This document shows, one piece after another, positions 13,778 through 22,794 of a stretch of 64,000 nt of DNA. Positions within the stretch are counted from its first letter, which is position 1; each line of letters begins with the position of its first letter. The stretch comes from an uncultured Lachnospiraceae bacterium (lineage in GTDB: Bacteria; Bacillota; Clostridia; Lachnospirales; Lachnospiraceae). The DNA is taken from NCBI GenBank assembly GCA_910579615.1, contig CAJTUA010000005.1, positions 20,023-84,022 on the forward strand, in the 5' to 3' direction. The notes under the pieces are model-generated. The model searched no databases. It had not been told where the DNA came from and saw only the letters and a program-made list of their open reading frames with translations. A program made the translations under genes and the position numbers.

Positions 13778-15076
13778 ATGATACAGGAATGGTTGGCAAA
13801 AGGAATTTTTCTTTATCTGATGGCAGGGGTGTGCGGTGCAGGGATTTTACTTAAGCTGCTGTTGACAAGTTATTATAACCGGCAGCTGCGGCAGGCATCG
13901 AACATGAACAGGGCAAAAAAGAGATGGCTGCTGAAAATGCAGCAGGAATATGCGGATTGTATGGATATGCACGGCAAAGTGAATAATGTGGATATTTTTG
14001 TGGATAAGTACGTTGAGGGCAAAAAATTTATGGGGATAATGTTATCCACATGGGATAAAATCGGTGGACAAGCATGGGTCCTTTGTGCGGGATTGCTTGT
14101 AATGGCGGCGGTTTCCGGCATTTTCTATCAGGTGGACAGGGAAGCTATTTTATTTACTTTCTTTATCGGGATATGGACGGTAATTGTGGATATTGTCGTG
14201 GATAATGTCGCGAACCTTGTGGAAAAGAGGAAGCAGTTAAAGCGCAATTTGATGGATTATTTTGACAACCATGCATGGGATGGTGTGGAATCCGTGCTTC
14301 CGGAAGAAGGGGAGGAGGAAGATTTTTCTGCAGAGGAAGCTTACTGGGAGGAAGGGAATTTTTCACAGGAAGATGATTTTGATGAGAATGCGGCTTTTTC
14401 GAGGGAGGCTGGCATGGAGCAGGAAGAACGTACCTCGGGGGAGGATACCTCGGGGATGGATACATATTCCGGTGCAATCCGGATTCGGCATCTTGTGAAG
14501 CAGGAAAGCGCGGCAGAACAGGAGGACACCGTATCGTCCGAATTGGAAGCTTCTGTGCAGGGGGAGCGGGGTGCTGGTACAAATGTGGATTTTGAGGAGT
14601 GGAAACGTAAGACAGGGGCGGATGGGGATTTGGAAGCAGAAGGGAATGCCCCGAAATTTTATGTGGTAAGAAAAGCAGAGTGTGACAGGGTAGCATATGG
14701 GACTGAGTATGCAAAAAGCGAAACTGCAAAAAAAGAGCTGCCGGAGGAAGCAGCCCCTGGAGCGGGAAAGAAAGTGCGTAAAGAGAGCAAAAAAGAGATG
14801 GCAGCCCGCAAAAAGAGGGAGCATATGAAATATGAGTTAAAGCGCGAGATAACGCACAAGGCGGAGGGAAAAGAGCCGCTTGCCGTACAGGCTAAGGAGC
14901 AGGAAGAGAAAAAGAATACCTCCCAGGAAGCGGTAGAACAGCTGGCTGCCGCGATTGACATTTTAAAGAAGGAGAATGCGCTTGAGCAGGCGGCTCCGCT
15001 TTTGGCGGCGCAGATTAGCCGTGACCAGGAAAATGGGGCTCTGATTGAGGAAGTGCTCCGGGAATTTTTGGTCTGA
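13778..15076 (+). CDS. Membrane protein with long acidic coiled tail
   Basis: A 432-aa protein not recognised. Membrane segments lie at about 8-29, 95-115 and 120-145, separated by a basic loop. The remaining 280 residues are Glu/Lys/Ala-rich, largely disordered and then helical (KKEMAARKKREH.. to the C-terminus), as in scaffold or linker proteins. The ATG at 13778 follows ACGGAGG; an ORF extension to 13676 would run through the terminator. It stands alone. Confidence 0.7.
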   Translation: MIQEWLAKGIFLYLMAGVCGAGILLKLLLTSYYNRQLRQASNMNRAKKRWLLKMQQEYADCMDMHGKVNNVDIFVDKYVEGKKFMGIMLSTWDKIGGQAWVLCAGLLVMAAVSGIFYQVDREAILFTFFIGIWTVIVDIVVDNVANLVEKRKQLKRNLMDYFDNHAWDGVESVLPEEGEEEDFSAEEAYWEEGNFSQEDDFDENAAFSREAGMEQEERTSGEDTSGMDTYSGAIRIRHLVKQESAAEQEDTVSSELEASVQGERGAGTNVDFEEWKRKTGADGDLEAEGNAPKFYVVRKAECDRVAYGTEYAKSETAKKELPEEAAPGAGKKVRKESKKEMAARKKREHMKYELKREITHKAEGKEPLAVQAKEQEEKKNTSQEAVEQLAAAIDILKKENALEQAAPLLAAQISRDQENGALIEEVLREFLV

Positions 15077-15122
15077 AACAGGTTATAGCAAAATTTCATT
15101 TCCCGGAATTTAGCAAAAAAGA

Positions 15123-15151
15123 TTGCAAGGAGCAGAACAGTCTGCTAAAAT
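15123..15151 (+). promoter_or_regulatory. pgi promoter
   Basis: TTGCAA, 17 bp and TAAAAT preceded by TG (extended -10). The predicted leader is about 90 nt. Confidence 0.7.
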
Positions 15152-15248
15152 AATGGTAATGTCAGTTGTTGGCAGAAAATTCCGGATTGCATAAAACAGG
15201 GCGTATCCGGGGAAAATTATCTGACATATTAAAAAGGAGACGATGACC

Positions 15249-16595
15249 ATGGCGAACGTAACATTTGATTACAGCGCGGCGAAGAAATTTATCCGCGAGG
15301 ACGAAATCCGCTACATGAAAAAAACGGCGGAGGCTGCGAGGACAGAACTTCTTGCAAAGACTGGTGCAGGCAATGATTTTCTTGGATGGATTGACCTTCC
15401 GGTAAATTATGATAAGGAGGAGTTTGCGCGCATTAAGAAGGCGGCGGCAAAAATCCAGGGCGATTCCGAGGTGCTTTTGGTGATTGGCATTGGCGGCTCC
15501 TACCTTGGTGCCCGCGCGGCGATTGAGTTTTTGCGCCACAGCTTTTACAATTCCGTATCCAAAGAGGTGCGCAAAACACCGGAGATTTATTATGTCGGCA
15601 ACAATATCAGCAGCACCTATATTACACATTTGATGCAGGTGATTGGCAACCGTGATTTCTCGGTTAATATCATCAGCAAGTCCGGCACGACGACGGAGCC
15701 GGCAATTGCGTTCCGTGTCTTCAAGAAGATGCTGATTGAGAAATATGGCAAGGAGGGAGCGGCAAAGCGCATTTATGCGACGACGGATAAGGCAAGGGGG
15801 GCATTGAAGAACCTTGCGACCGAGGAGGGCTATGAAACTTTTGTTGTCCCGGATGATGTCGGCGGACGTTTTTCGGTGCTTACGGCGGTTGGCCTGCTTC
15901 CGATTGCGGTCAGCGGCGCGGATATTACGGCGCTGATGGAAGGTGCGGCGAGCATGCGCGAAAAGTGCTTGGACAAGCCGTTTGAGGAAAACGATGCAAT
16001 GCTTTACGCGGCGGTGCGCAATATCCTGCTGCGCAAGAACAAATCGATTGAGATTCTCTGCAACTATGAGCCGTCGCTGCACTATGTCGGCGAGTGGTGG
16101 AAGCAGCTCTATGGTGAGAGCGAGGGCAAGGATCAGAAGGGGATTTTCCCGGCGGCGGTAGACCTTACGACCGACCTGCATTCGATGGGGCAGTTCATCC
16201 AGGACGGACAGCGCACGATGTTTGAGACGGTCATCAATCTTGAAACGCCGACCTGCGAAGTCATCCTTGAGAAAGAAGAGGTTGACCTTGACGGCTTAAA
16301 TTATCTTGCGGGCAAGAGTGTTGATTTCATTAACAAGAGTGCGATGAAGGGCACGAGATTAGCGCACACAGACGGCAATGTGCCGAATCTCCTTGTAAAT
16401 CTCCCGGCGCAGACGGAATTCTCACTCGGCGAGTTGTTCTATTTCTTTGAGTTTGCGTGTGGTATTTCGGGCTATCTGCTTGGGGTGAACCCGTTTGACC
16501 AGCCGGGCGTTGAGAGCTACAAGAAGAATATGTTCGCGCTGCTTGGGAAACCGGGCTTTGAGGAATTGGGCAAGGAGCTGCTGAAAAGATTATAA
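15249..16595 (+). CDS. pgi: Glucose-6-phosphate isomerase
   Basis: A 448-aa enzyme interconverting glucose 6-phosphate and fructose 6-phosphate in glycolysis. Visible motifs are IGIGGSYLGARAA (about 78-90), SKSGTTTEPAIAF (phosphosugar-binding SIS loop) and the C-terminal GVNPFDQPGVESYKKN signature. Length matches the short Firmicute type. ATG 15249 is preferred to 15243 because AAGGAGA then has an 8-base spacing. It is monocistronic, and a 220-base gap follows. Confidence 0.97.
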   Translation: MANVTFDYSAAKKFIREDEIRYMKKTAEAARTELLAKTGAGNDFLGWIDLPVNYDKEEFARIKKAAAKIQGDSEVLLVIGIGGSYLGARAAIEFLRHSFYNSVSKEVRKTPEIYYVGNNISSTYITHLMQVIGNRDFSVNIISKSGTTTEPAIAFRVFKKMLIEKYGKEGAAKRIYATTDKARGALKNLATEEGYETFVVPDDVGGRFSVLTAVGLLPIAVSGADITALMEGAASMREKCLDKPFEENDAMLYAAVRNILLRKNKSIEILCNYEPSLHYVGEWWKQLYGESEGKDQKGIFPAAVDLTTDLHSMGQFIQDGQRTMFETVINLETPTCEVILEKEEVDLDGLNYLAGKSVDFINKSAMKGTRLAHTDGNVPNLLVNLPAQTEFSLGELFYFFEFACGISGYLLGVNPFDQPGVESYKKNMFALLGKPGFEELGKELLKRL

Positions 16596-16814
16596 AAGAC
16601 GGGGGCAATGCAACAGGGATTGAAAAGGTGTGCAACCGCCTGGCATGATATGCAGAAACTGGCGCATGAAGAATTTTTCGGACAGGAAGTTTGGTAGTAT
16701 TTTTTGAAAATGCAGCTTCTGACCGGGAAAGGGCTTCATGCGGCAGTTTTTTGCAGTTTTATGTACATGGGGATATTTTTTTACAGTGTGTGCAGCAAAG
16801 GGGGAGGGTTTTGG

Positions 16815-17732
16815 ATGAAGTATATGAATTTTTTGTCATCCTGCTCGTATGCGGGCTTGGCGAATTTGTTGGAGGGGGTCGGGGTGGATACGGAGGATGT
16901 CAAAATCGCGTTGGACATTTACCTGCCATGGCTTTTGGAGTGCAGGCAGGAAAATCAGGAACACAAAACGGGAACTTATTCCGGGGGGACATATACTGCC
17001 GGGGCGATGTTACAGGGGGCACAGTGGTTTAACCGGTATTTAAAGCCGCGCGGATGGCAATTTGTGGAGACGGTGTACCGAAAGGAAGAGGTGGTGGATG
17101 GTTTGCTGCCGGACAGTATGCTTGGACTTAAGGTTTCAGGGCAGTCAAAGCATGCTGTTATATTCCGGGGAAAAAGGGAGGGCAAGTTTGTCTTTCTCAA
17201 TAACCGCAGGAAAGAGAGTAAGGAGCCGGAATTTTTCGTGCTGACAGGGGAGGAATGCCTGGAAAGGCTTGAGGATACCGTGTGGGTTGGAAGGCTTGCG
17301 GAGTGCGGGAGGGAGGCGGTGGATTTTGCGCCTTTGCTTAAGGCTTCACTTGAAAACTGGGGGAGATGGTGGGAGGAATTTTCAGAATTTGCAGCGCACA
17401 GACAGGAGTGGGCTGCGCTCTGTCTGGCGAAGGATATGTTATTCCGGGCGTTTTTGCTGGATGGGCTTGCGGTTTGTGGGCTGATTTTGACAGGAGAAAC
17501 AAAAGAGGAAGCGAAAGGGATGGAGCCAGCAGGAAAATGGGAAGCGCAGGTCGTTCTGGCAAGGCAGCAGCAGGAGCGCCTGACATGCCTGCAGCGCCAG
17601 TATTTGGCTGTAATGCAAAGGAAAGAAGCTGCCCTGCTCGGGGAGGAAATGGATATGGAACTGGCGCGCCGCGCAGTGGAAGGATATCAGGAGATGATAA
17701 GGGAAAGGCTTGTTACATCATTTGGCTTATGA
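16815..17732 (+). CDS. Uncharacterised protein with possible C39-like papain fold
   Basis: A 305-aa protein. The N-terminal half has a Cys in FLSSCSYAGLANLLEGVG (about residue 9) and a His in KHAVIFRG followed by KFVFLNNRRKE. This spacing recalls the Cys and His of peptidase C39-like domains, which is a weak inference. The C-terminal half is helical, with Gln/Arg-rich coils. The ATG at 16815 follows GGGAGGG; a longer frame from 16704 lacks a site. It leads three same-strand genes up to 18888. Confidence 0.6.
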   Translation: MKYMNFLSSCSYAGLANLLEGVGVDTEDVKIALDIYLPWLLECRQENQEHKTGTYSGGTYTAGAMLQGAQWFNRYLKPRGWQFVETVYRKEEVVDGLLPDSMLGLKVSGQSKHAVIFRGKREGKFVFLNNRRKESKEPEFFVLTGEECLERLEDTVWVGRLAECGREAVDFAPLLKASLENWGRWWEEFSEFAAHRQEWAALCLAKDMLFRAFLLDGLAVCGLILTGETKEEAKGMEPAGKWEAQVVLARQQQERLTCLQRQYLAVMQRKEAALLGEEMDMELARRAVEGYQEMIRERLVTSFGL

Positions 17733-17839
17733 TTTTGCGATGACCTGCCGATATAAAAAACAGGACAGGAGCAGAAAGCAAAGAAAGAATGCTTTTTCTG
17801 TCCGTGCTTTTGAAAAATGAAAACCGGGAGGGAAACACA

Positions 17840-18265
17840 ATGATTTGCAGCAATGAATTTTACAGCGCATGGAACCAAAGGATGCCGGGCGGTTTCACGC
17901 AGGAAATGGGAAAGAAAGAACCTGTGTCTTGCAAGGCGGAATTGTTTGCTCTTGACAAAGAGGAGGAAACGGTGGGAAAGCGGGGCAAGCAAAGTGTATT
18001 AGACGACGCGAGGGCAGCAGGCAAAGAGCAGGAAACATCTCCGGAGACCGAGACGCAAAGCCAGATTATCGTAAAACCGGACGGCTCAAAAGTGCTTGTC
18101 ATCACAGTGCGCTGCGGGGCGAGTGTGAAAGTGAAAAGCCTGAAAATATCCGACCCCACGGATTCCCCAAATGATGGGAATCCGCAAAGGATTTCGCAGG
18201 AAGATTTTCCGGAGGGCGATTTGCAGGAGGATATGTCGGCAGAAGTGCTGCAGACCCAAATCTGA
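17840..18265 (+). CDS. Hypothetical protein (141 aa)
   Basis: A 141-aa hydrophilic protein with acidic, Gln/Asp-rich tail and a central IIVKPDGSKVLVITVRCGASVKVKS-type beta segment. The ATG at 17840 follows CGGGAGG. It lies between the C39-like gene and the hydrolase-like gene, spaced 107 and 32 bases. No family is recognised. Confidence 0.6.
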   Translation: MICSNEFYSAWNQRMPGGFTQEMGKKEPVSCKAELFALDKEEETVGKRGKQSVLDDARAAGKEQETSPETETQSQIIVKPDGSKVLVITVRCGASVKVKSLKISDPTDSPNDGNPQRISQEDFPEGDLQEDMSAEVLQTQI

Positions 18266-18297
18266 AATGGGATTGAGAAAGGATGGGGAGGACTGCC

Positions 18298-18888
18298 ATG
18301 AAACTCGCGGTATTGTTTCCGGGTGTCGGTTATCATGTCGATAAGCCTTTGCTCTACTATGCAAAGGATATGGCGGCGTGGTTGGGCTATGGGATTGCCA
18401 AAGTAAAATATGGGGAGCTTCCTTCGGGCATCAAGGGTTCTGCAAAAAAGATGCAGGAAGCATTTGAACGCTCGCTTGAAAACGCGCTGTGTTCCCTGAA
18501 AATGGTGGAATGGGATAAATACGAAGAAATCCTGTTCCTCTCAAAGAGCATCGGAACGGCGGTGGCAGCCGAGGCGGCAAACCGGCTTGGTATCCGGACA
18601 AGGAATGTTTATTACACCCCGGTGGCAGAAACATTTCGCTTTCCGGTGCAGGAAGGCATCGCGTTCCACGGCACGGCGGATGACTGGGTGGAAACGCAGG
18701 TGCTGCGCGATGCCTGTGCAGAGCGCGGGATAACGCTGTTTGTCACGCAGGGGGCGAACCACTCCATGGAGACGGAGGATACACTGGAAAATATCCGGAT
18801 TCTTTCGGGTATCATGGAAAGGACGGCGGCATATCTGCGCGCGGGTATCAAAGGAGAAAAAGAGTTACAGGAACAAAGGTGTTTATGA
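18298..18888 (+). CDS. Alpha/beta-hydrolase-like protein
   Basis: A 196-aa protein. LFLSKSIGTAVAAE (about 82-95) resembles a nucleophile-elbow region, with Ser flanked by Lys and Ile instead of Gly-X-Ser-X-Gly. GANHSME (about 155-161) supplies the likely His. The short length and N-terminal LAVLFPGVGY strand fit small alpha/beta-fold hydrolases. The ATG at 18298 follows GGGGAGG. Substrate is unknown, and the missing Gly before Ser leaves catalysis uncertain. Confidence 0.6.
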   Translation: MKLAVLFPGVGYHVDKPLLYYAKDMAAWLGYGIAKVKYGELPSGIKGSAKKMQEAFERSLENALCSLKMVEWDKYEEILFLSKSIGTAVAAEAANRLGIRTRNVYYTPVAETFRFPVQEGIAFHGTADDWVETQVLRDACAERGITLFVTQGANHSMETEDTLENIRILSGIMERTAAYLRAGIKGEKELQEQRCL

Positions 18889-18892
18889 AACA

Positions 18893-19177
18893 TTATCTTC
18901 GTTTCATTGCTTTAATAAGTTGTAAGAGCGCGGCTATCTCCTCCTCGGTCAGACCGGACAAATCAATTTCCTGGCGCCGTTCTAGTCCGAGCAGATAGTC
19001 CGTGCTCACATGGAAAATTTTTGAGATGTGGATTAAAATATCGTAGGAGGGCAAGCGCAGCCCATTCTCATATGCGCTGATGACGGATTTTGTCAAATCA
19101 AGCTTTCTGGCAAGTTCTGCCTGTGTCAAATCTTCTTTGCGCCGCAAGGTTCGCAATGTATTTCCAAAGTCAACCAT
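18893..19177 (-). CDS. XRE-family transcription regulator
   Basis: A 94-aa Cro/CI-type protein with helix-turn-helix LTQAELARKLDLTKSVISAYENG (about 17-39) and the DYLLGL end of the domain. The ATG at 19177 follows AAGGAGG with a 7-base gap. It is convergent with the hydrolase-like gene, ending four bases after it, and divergent from the NeuD-like gene. A dyad in its upstream region (19212-19232) may be its own operator. Confidence 0.85.
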   Translation of the reverse strand: MVDFGNTLRTLRRKEDLTQAELARKLDLTKSVISAYENGLRLPSYDILIHISKIFHVSTDYLLGLERRQEIDLSGLTEEEIAALLQLIKAMKRR

Positions 19178-19211
19178 AAGAAAACCTCCTTCTGGTATCA
19201 TACTATGAATA

Positions 19212-19232
19212 TTGTACTCTTATGGTGTACAA
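19212..19232. promoter_or_regulatory. Dyad upstream of the XRE gene
   Basis: TTGTAC-TCTTATGGT-GTACAA, a perfect 6-bp inverted repeat with 9-bp centre, placed about 35 bp before the XRE gene start. A repressor operator is likely but unproven. Confidence 0.5.
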
Positions 19233-19428
19233 AGTATTCAGATAGTTGACTTTCGAAAAAGAAGGAAGTATAATGGGGATGGCATAAAAAGTTGGTTTTT
19301 AAGATATATTTTGCACCAGTTGAAGCTTTTTGCGGAAAATTTACCGCAAGTATGGGTGCAAGAGCAGTGAAAATGAAAAGTCAACTGATAGTGAATGCAA
19401 AACACATTGATATGGGAGGACACAGGGG

Positions 19429-20055
19429 ATGTTCAGAGGAAAGCAGCTTGTCATCGTTGGGGCGGGTGGTCATGGAAAGGTGGTCGCAGATGTGGCAGCA
19501 AGAATGTGCTGCTATGAAACAATTTTGTTTTTGGACGATGATGATGCCGTGACAAAATGCGGCGGTTTTCCGGTTGTCGGGAAATCTTGCAAAATGAAAG
19601 ATTATGTCGAAGGGTATGATATTTTTGTTGCAATCGGAAATACGAAGGCGAGGGCGAAGGTCACGGCGCAACTCCTTGCCATGGGTGCGGTTCTGCCTGT
19701 ATTGCTCCATCCGGACGCGGTGGTCGGCCAGGGCGCGGTGGTGGATGGCAGAACCGTGATTATGGCGGGGGCGGTTATCAACTCGGATGCGCAGATTGGG
19801 AAGGGCTGTATTATCAACACCTGTGCGTCGGTGGACCATGACTGCAGGATTGAGGATTATGTGCATGTTTCCGTCGGCGCACATGTGGCGGGAGGCGTAC
19901 ACATCGGGGAAGGCTCGTGGATTGGTGCAGGCGCTGTTGTGAGCAACCATATTGGCATTGCCCCGGACTGCATGGTCGGGGCAGGGGTGGTCGTTGTGAG
20001 GAATATTGAGGAGGGCGGAACGTATGTGGGGGTTCCGGCGAAGAAGATATCATGA
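19429..20055 (+). CDS. NeuD/PglD-type sugar O/N-acetyltransferase
   Basis: A 208-aa protein of the sialic-acid O-acetyltransferase NeuD family. An N-terminal nucleotide-sugar binding Rossmann-like part (LVIVGAGGHGKVVADVA) precedes a left-handed beta-helix of hexapeptide repeats (about 90-205) with the catalytic His in SVDHDCRIED, and ends in GVPAKKI. These enzymes acetylate surface sugars with acetyl-CoA. No sugar biosynthesis cluster surrounds it, so the substrate is unknown. Confidence 0.85.
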   Translation: MFRGKQLVIVGAGGHGKVVADVAARMCCYETILFLDDDDAVTKCGGFPVVGKSCKMKDYVEGYDIFVAIGNTKARAKVTAQLLAMGAVLPVLLHPDAVVGQGAVVDGRTVIMAGAVINSDAQIGKGCIINTCASVDHDCRIEDYVHVSVGAHVAGGVHIGEGSWIGAGAVVSNHIGIAPDCMVGAGVVVVRNIEEGGTYVGVPAKKIS

Positions 20056-20075
20056 GATGGCTTGGCGGGGGGAAT

Positions 20076-20115
20076 CCTGCTGCCAGGTATCTGATATATT
20101 GCACATGGCAGCAGG
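20076..20115. repeat. Inverted repeat after the acetyltransferase
   Basis: CCTGCTGCCA (20076-20085) and TGGCAGCAGG (20106-20115) form a perfect 10-bp stem. No T-run follows. Confidence 0.6.
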
Positions 20116-20190
20116 GCAAGGGCTTATTGTCTGCCAGACATTTGTCCATAAAAATCAAAAAAGCCCATGTTTCAGGAATTTTTGGAGTGC

Positions 20191-20236
20191 GCAAAACGGC
20201 GCGAAACCTGAACCATTCCGGTTCGTTTTCGCGCCG
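20191..20236 (-). terminator. Terminator of the tRNA-Lys/tRNA-Leu unit
   Basis: On the minus strand CGGCGCGAAA and TTTCGCGCCG form a 10-bp stem around 20 bases, followed by TTTTGCG. Confidence 0.8.
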
Positions 20237-20241
20237 CAAGA

Positions 20242-20321
<80 letters not shown>

Positions 20322-20432
20322 AAAAAAACGAAGCGGCGGTTCCATCCCGCCCACTCCTTTACAAAAAGACATACTCGCAACAAAACAGCCATTTCCCTGT
20401 CTGTACTGCCTGATTCATGTCCTGTTGATAAC

Positions 20433-20505
20433 TGAGACACGCGGGAATCGAACCCGCGACAACTTGATTAAAAGTCAAGTGCTCTACCGACTGAGCTAGT
20501 GTCCC
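20433..20505 (-). tRNA. tRNA-Lys (TTT)
   Basis: Acceptor GGGACAC with GTGTCTC, D-arm AGCTCAGTCGGTAGAGC, anticodon stem ACTTGA/TCAAGT with loop CTTTTAA (anticodon TTT), T-arm GCGGG-TTCGATT-CCCGC. CCA is not encoded. Transcribed ahead of tRNA-Leu. Confidence 0.95.
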
Positions 20506-20575
20506 ATAATCCGGTGCCGTCCTGAAAACTCTTTTCAGAAAGACAAAACAATGCTATCTGACTGACAGCGCTAAT

Positions 20576-20604
20576 ATTCTACCATATTCTTCTTCATAAT
20601 GCAA
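20576..20604 (-). promoter_or_regulatory. tRNA promoter
   Basis: On the minus strand TTGCAT (20604-20599), 17 bp and TAGAAT (20581-20576) with a preceding TG. Confidence 0.75.
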
Positions 20605-20772
20605 GAAAAAAATTATGGACAGAACAATTTCTATATCCATCCGCATCAGCAAATCTGTAAAAATCGCCTTTTTCCTTGCAAAAGCATAAGAAAAGCATGA
20701 TAAAACGGTGGGTATCCCTTGTTCAGCTTCCAAAGATTTGTGAAAACTAAAATCAACGCCATCTTTTTTACA

Positions 20773-20801
20773 TTGCACCCGCCCCCAAAATGTGGTATAT
20801 T
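20773..20801 (+). promoter_or_regulatory. Promoter of the hybrid kinase gene
   Basis: TTGCAC, 17 bp and TATATT preceded by TG. The 130-nt leader holds the hairpin CTGTCAG-ATTCCCG-CTGACAG. Confidence 0.7.
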
Positions 20802-20937
20802 AAGAAGTGAAAGTATATAGATATCACAGGGGACAGGGAAATGCATTCCCATGGTCTGCATCCCCTGTCAGATTCCCGCTGACAGAAAAATAATGCAAAA
20901 GATGGCATTTTAAGAACAGAAAGAACGGAGGGACCTT

Positions 20938-22752
20938 ATGAGTGGAAATGGGCAGCAGGGGGATAAAACCCCCAAGTTTCTGCAGGAAGAGACAGAACAT
21001 AGGGAGGCGGTGCAGGTGCACAAGGCGGTTCTGGACGGCTTAAATAAGCTGTTTTTGGATACATATTATATCAATCTGCTCACGGACGAATGTCAGATGG
21101 TGGGCACGAATTGTGTGGAAAAATTTACAGAGAAGAAAAAAGGCGCGTATGACGAGATTCTGTCAGATTATCTGAGAATTGCCGTGCACCCGGATGACCG
21201 CGAGATGGTCGGCAGGATGGCTTCGCGGAAATATGCGGGCAGCCAGCTGACACAGGAGGTGCCGTCCTACTCGTTTATTTACCGCAGGCTCGCTGCAGGA
21301 AAATATCTGTGGTATCGCATGAACCTGATTCTTTCGTCCGTGACGGAGGACGGCAGGGCAGAGTATGTGGTCATTGCGTTTATGGATGTGGACGAGGAGA
21401 CGCGCAGGGAGGCCGCTTACCAGAAAAAGTTAGAGCAGACGAACCGCGATTTGGTGGCATCCCTAGAGCAGGAGAGCCGCTACAAGGAAGCCTTAAAGAA
21501 AGCCTATGATACCGCGATGCAGGCAAATAAGGCAAAAAACGATTTCCTGTCGAATATGAGCCATGATATGCGCACGCCGATGAACGGGATTATCGGGATG
21601 ACAGCGATTGCGTTGGAGAATATCGGGAATACGGAAAAGGCAAAAGAATGTTTGGTCAAGATTGAGATGGCTTCTGCCTATTTGCTCCAGCTTATCAATG
21701 ATGTACTGGATATGAGCAAAATTGAATCGGGCAATGTCATGCTTGCGGCGGAAGAGGTTGCGCTTTCGGATATTGTGGAATCGCTGATTGTGTTATTGCA
21801 GCCGCAGATACGGGAAAAGCGCCATTCCTTTAATGTTCAGGTGAAGCAGGTGCAGCACCAGAACATCATGACGGACGAGCTGCGCTTAAGCCAGATTTTG
21901 GTCAACCTGGTCGGCAATGCGGTGAAATATACGCCAGAAAACGGTGAGATTTCCTTTACCATCCTGGAAAAAGGCGAGGAGGACGGGAAAATATGGCTTG
22001 AGTTTGTGATTTCAGATAACGGGATTGGCATGAGTAAGGACTTTTTGCCAAAACTTTTTGAAGTTTTTACGCAGGAGGATGCTGGGGCGCGGACACAGGC
22101 GAGAGGCTCTGGGCTTGGCATGGCAATTGTCCAGAACCTGGTAACGATGATGCAGGGCGTTGTCCAGGTAGAGAGCAAGCGGGGCAAAGGAACCACCTTT
22201 ACGGTCGCTTTGCCGTTCGTGCCCGCAAAGACAAAGCAGCAGGAGACAGAATCCTGGGCTATCCACCTGGATGGGGAGTCGGATTCATTGGAGACGGGGG
22301 AGAGGATTTTAAAGCGCCTGAATTATACGGACAGCGATTCCCTGAAAGGCTGCCACCTTCTTTTGGTGGAAGACAATGAGCTGAATATGGAAATTATGCT
22401 TGAGATTTTGCAGGAGAAGGAAGCGGCAGTTGAGACGGCAGAGAACGGGCAGGTTGCGGTGGAAAAGTTTTTGGAGAGTGCACCGGGTTTTTTTGATTTG
22501 ATTCTGATGGACATCAAGATGCCGAAGCTCAACGGGTATGAGGCCGCCAAACAGATACGGGAGAGCGGCAGGGAGGATGCAAAGACCGTCCCGATTATCG
22601 CGCTGAGCGCGGACGCGTTCTTAGAGGATGTGCAGAAGAGCCTGGCAGTCGGGATGAATTCCCATGTGGCAAAGCCGGTTGATTTCAGTATCCTGAACCG
22701 GGAAATCAGAAAATATCTGAAGACAAAAAAGCAGGAGTTTCAGGAAGTTTAA
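20938..22752 (+). CDS. Hybrid sensor histidine kinase/response regulator
   Basis: A 604-aa soluble hybrid kinase without membrane segments. A PAS-like sensor covers about 25-165, then a coiled linker. HisKA carries the phospho-acceptor His209 in SNMSHDMRTPMNGIIGM. HATPase_c has NLVGNAVKYTPENG and GSGLGMAIVQNL. A C-terminal receiver (about 470-595) has the phospho-acceptor Asp525 in LILMDIKMPK and the usual HLLLVEDNELN start. No separate response regulator or output gene is adjacent, so the phosphorelay target is unknown. Start follows ACGGAGGGACC. Confidence 0.93.
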   Translation: MSGNGQQGDKTPKFLQEETEHREAVQVHKAVLDGLNKLFLDTYYINLLTDECQMVGTNCVEKFTEKKKGAYDEILSDYLRIAVHPDDREMVGRMASRKYAGSQLTQEVPSYSFIYRRLAAGKYLWYRMNLILSSVTEDGRAEYVVIAFMDVDEETRREAAYQKKLEQTNRDLVASLEQESRYKEALKKAYDTAMQANKAKNDFLSNMSHDMRTPMNGIIGMTAIALENIGNTEKAKECLVKIEMASAYLLQLINDVLDMSKIESGNVMLAAEEVALSDIVESLIVLLQPQIREKRHSFNVQVKQVQHQNIMTDELRLSQILVNLVGNAVKYTPENGEISFTILEKGEEDGKIWLEFVISDNGIGMSKDFLPKLFEVFTQEDAGARTQARGSGLGMAIVQNLVTMMQGVVQVESKRGKGTTFTVALPFVPAKTKQQETESWAIHLDGESDSLETGERILKRLNYTDSDSLKGCHLLLVEDNELNMEIMLEILQEKEAAVETAENGQVAVEKFLESAPGFFDLILMDIKMPKLNGYEAAKQIRESGREDAKTVPIIALSADAFLEDVQKSLAVGMNSHVAKPVDFSILNREIRKYLKTKKQEFQEV

Positions 22753-22794
22753 AAGAGATGCCAGGCTTTTGCTGCACGCAAGGAAGTAAAGTAT

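Noticed and set aside
15162..16181. 339-aa open frame on the - strand
   Set aside because: Antisense of pgi, without promoter or ribosome site.
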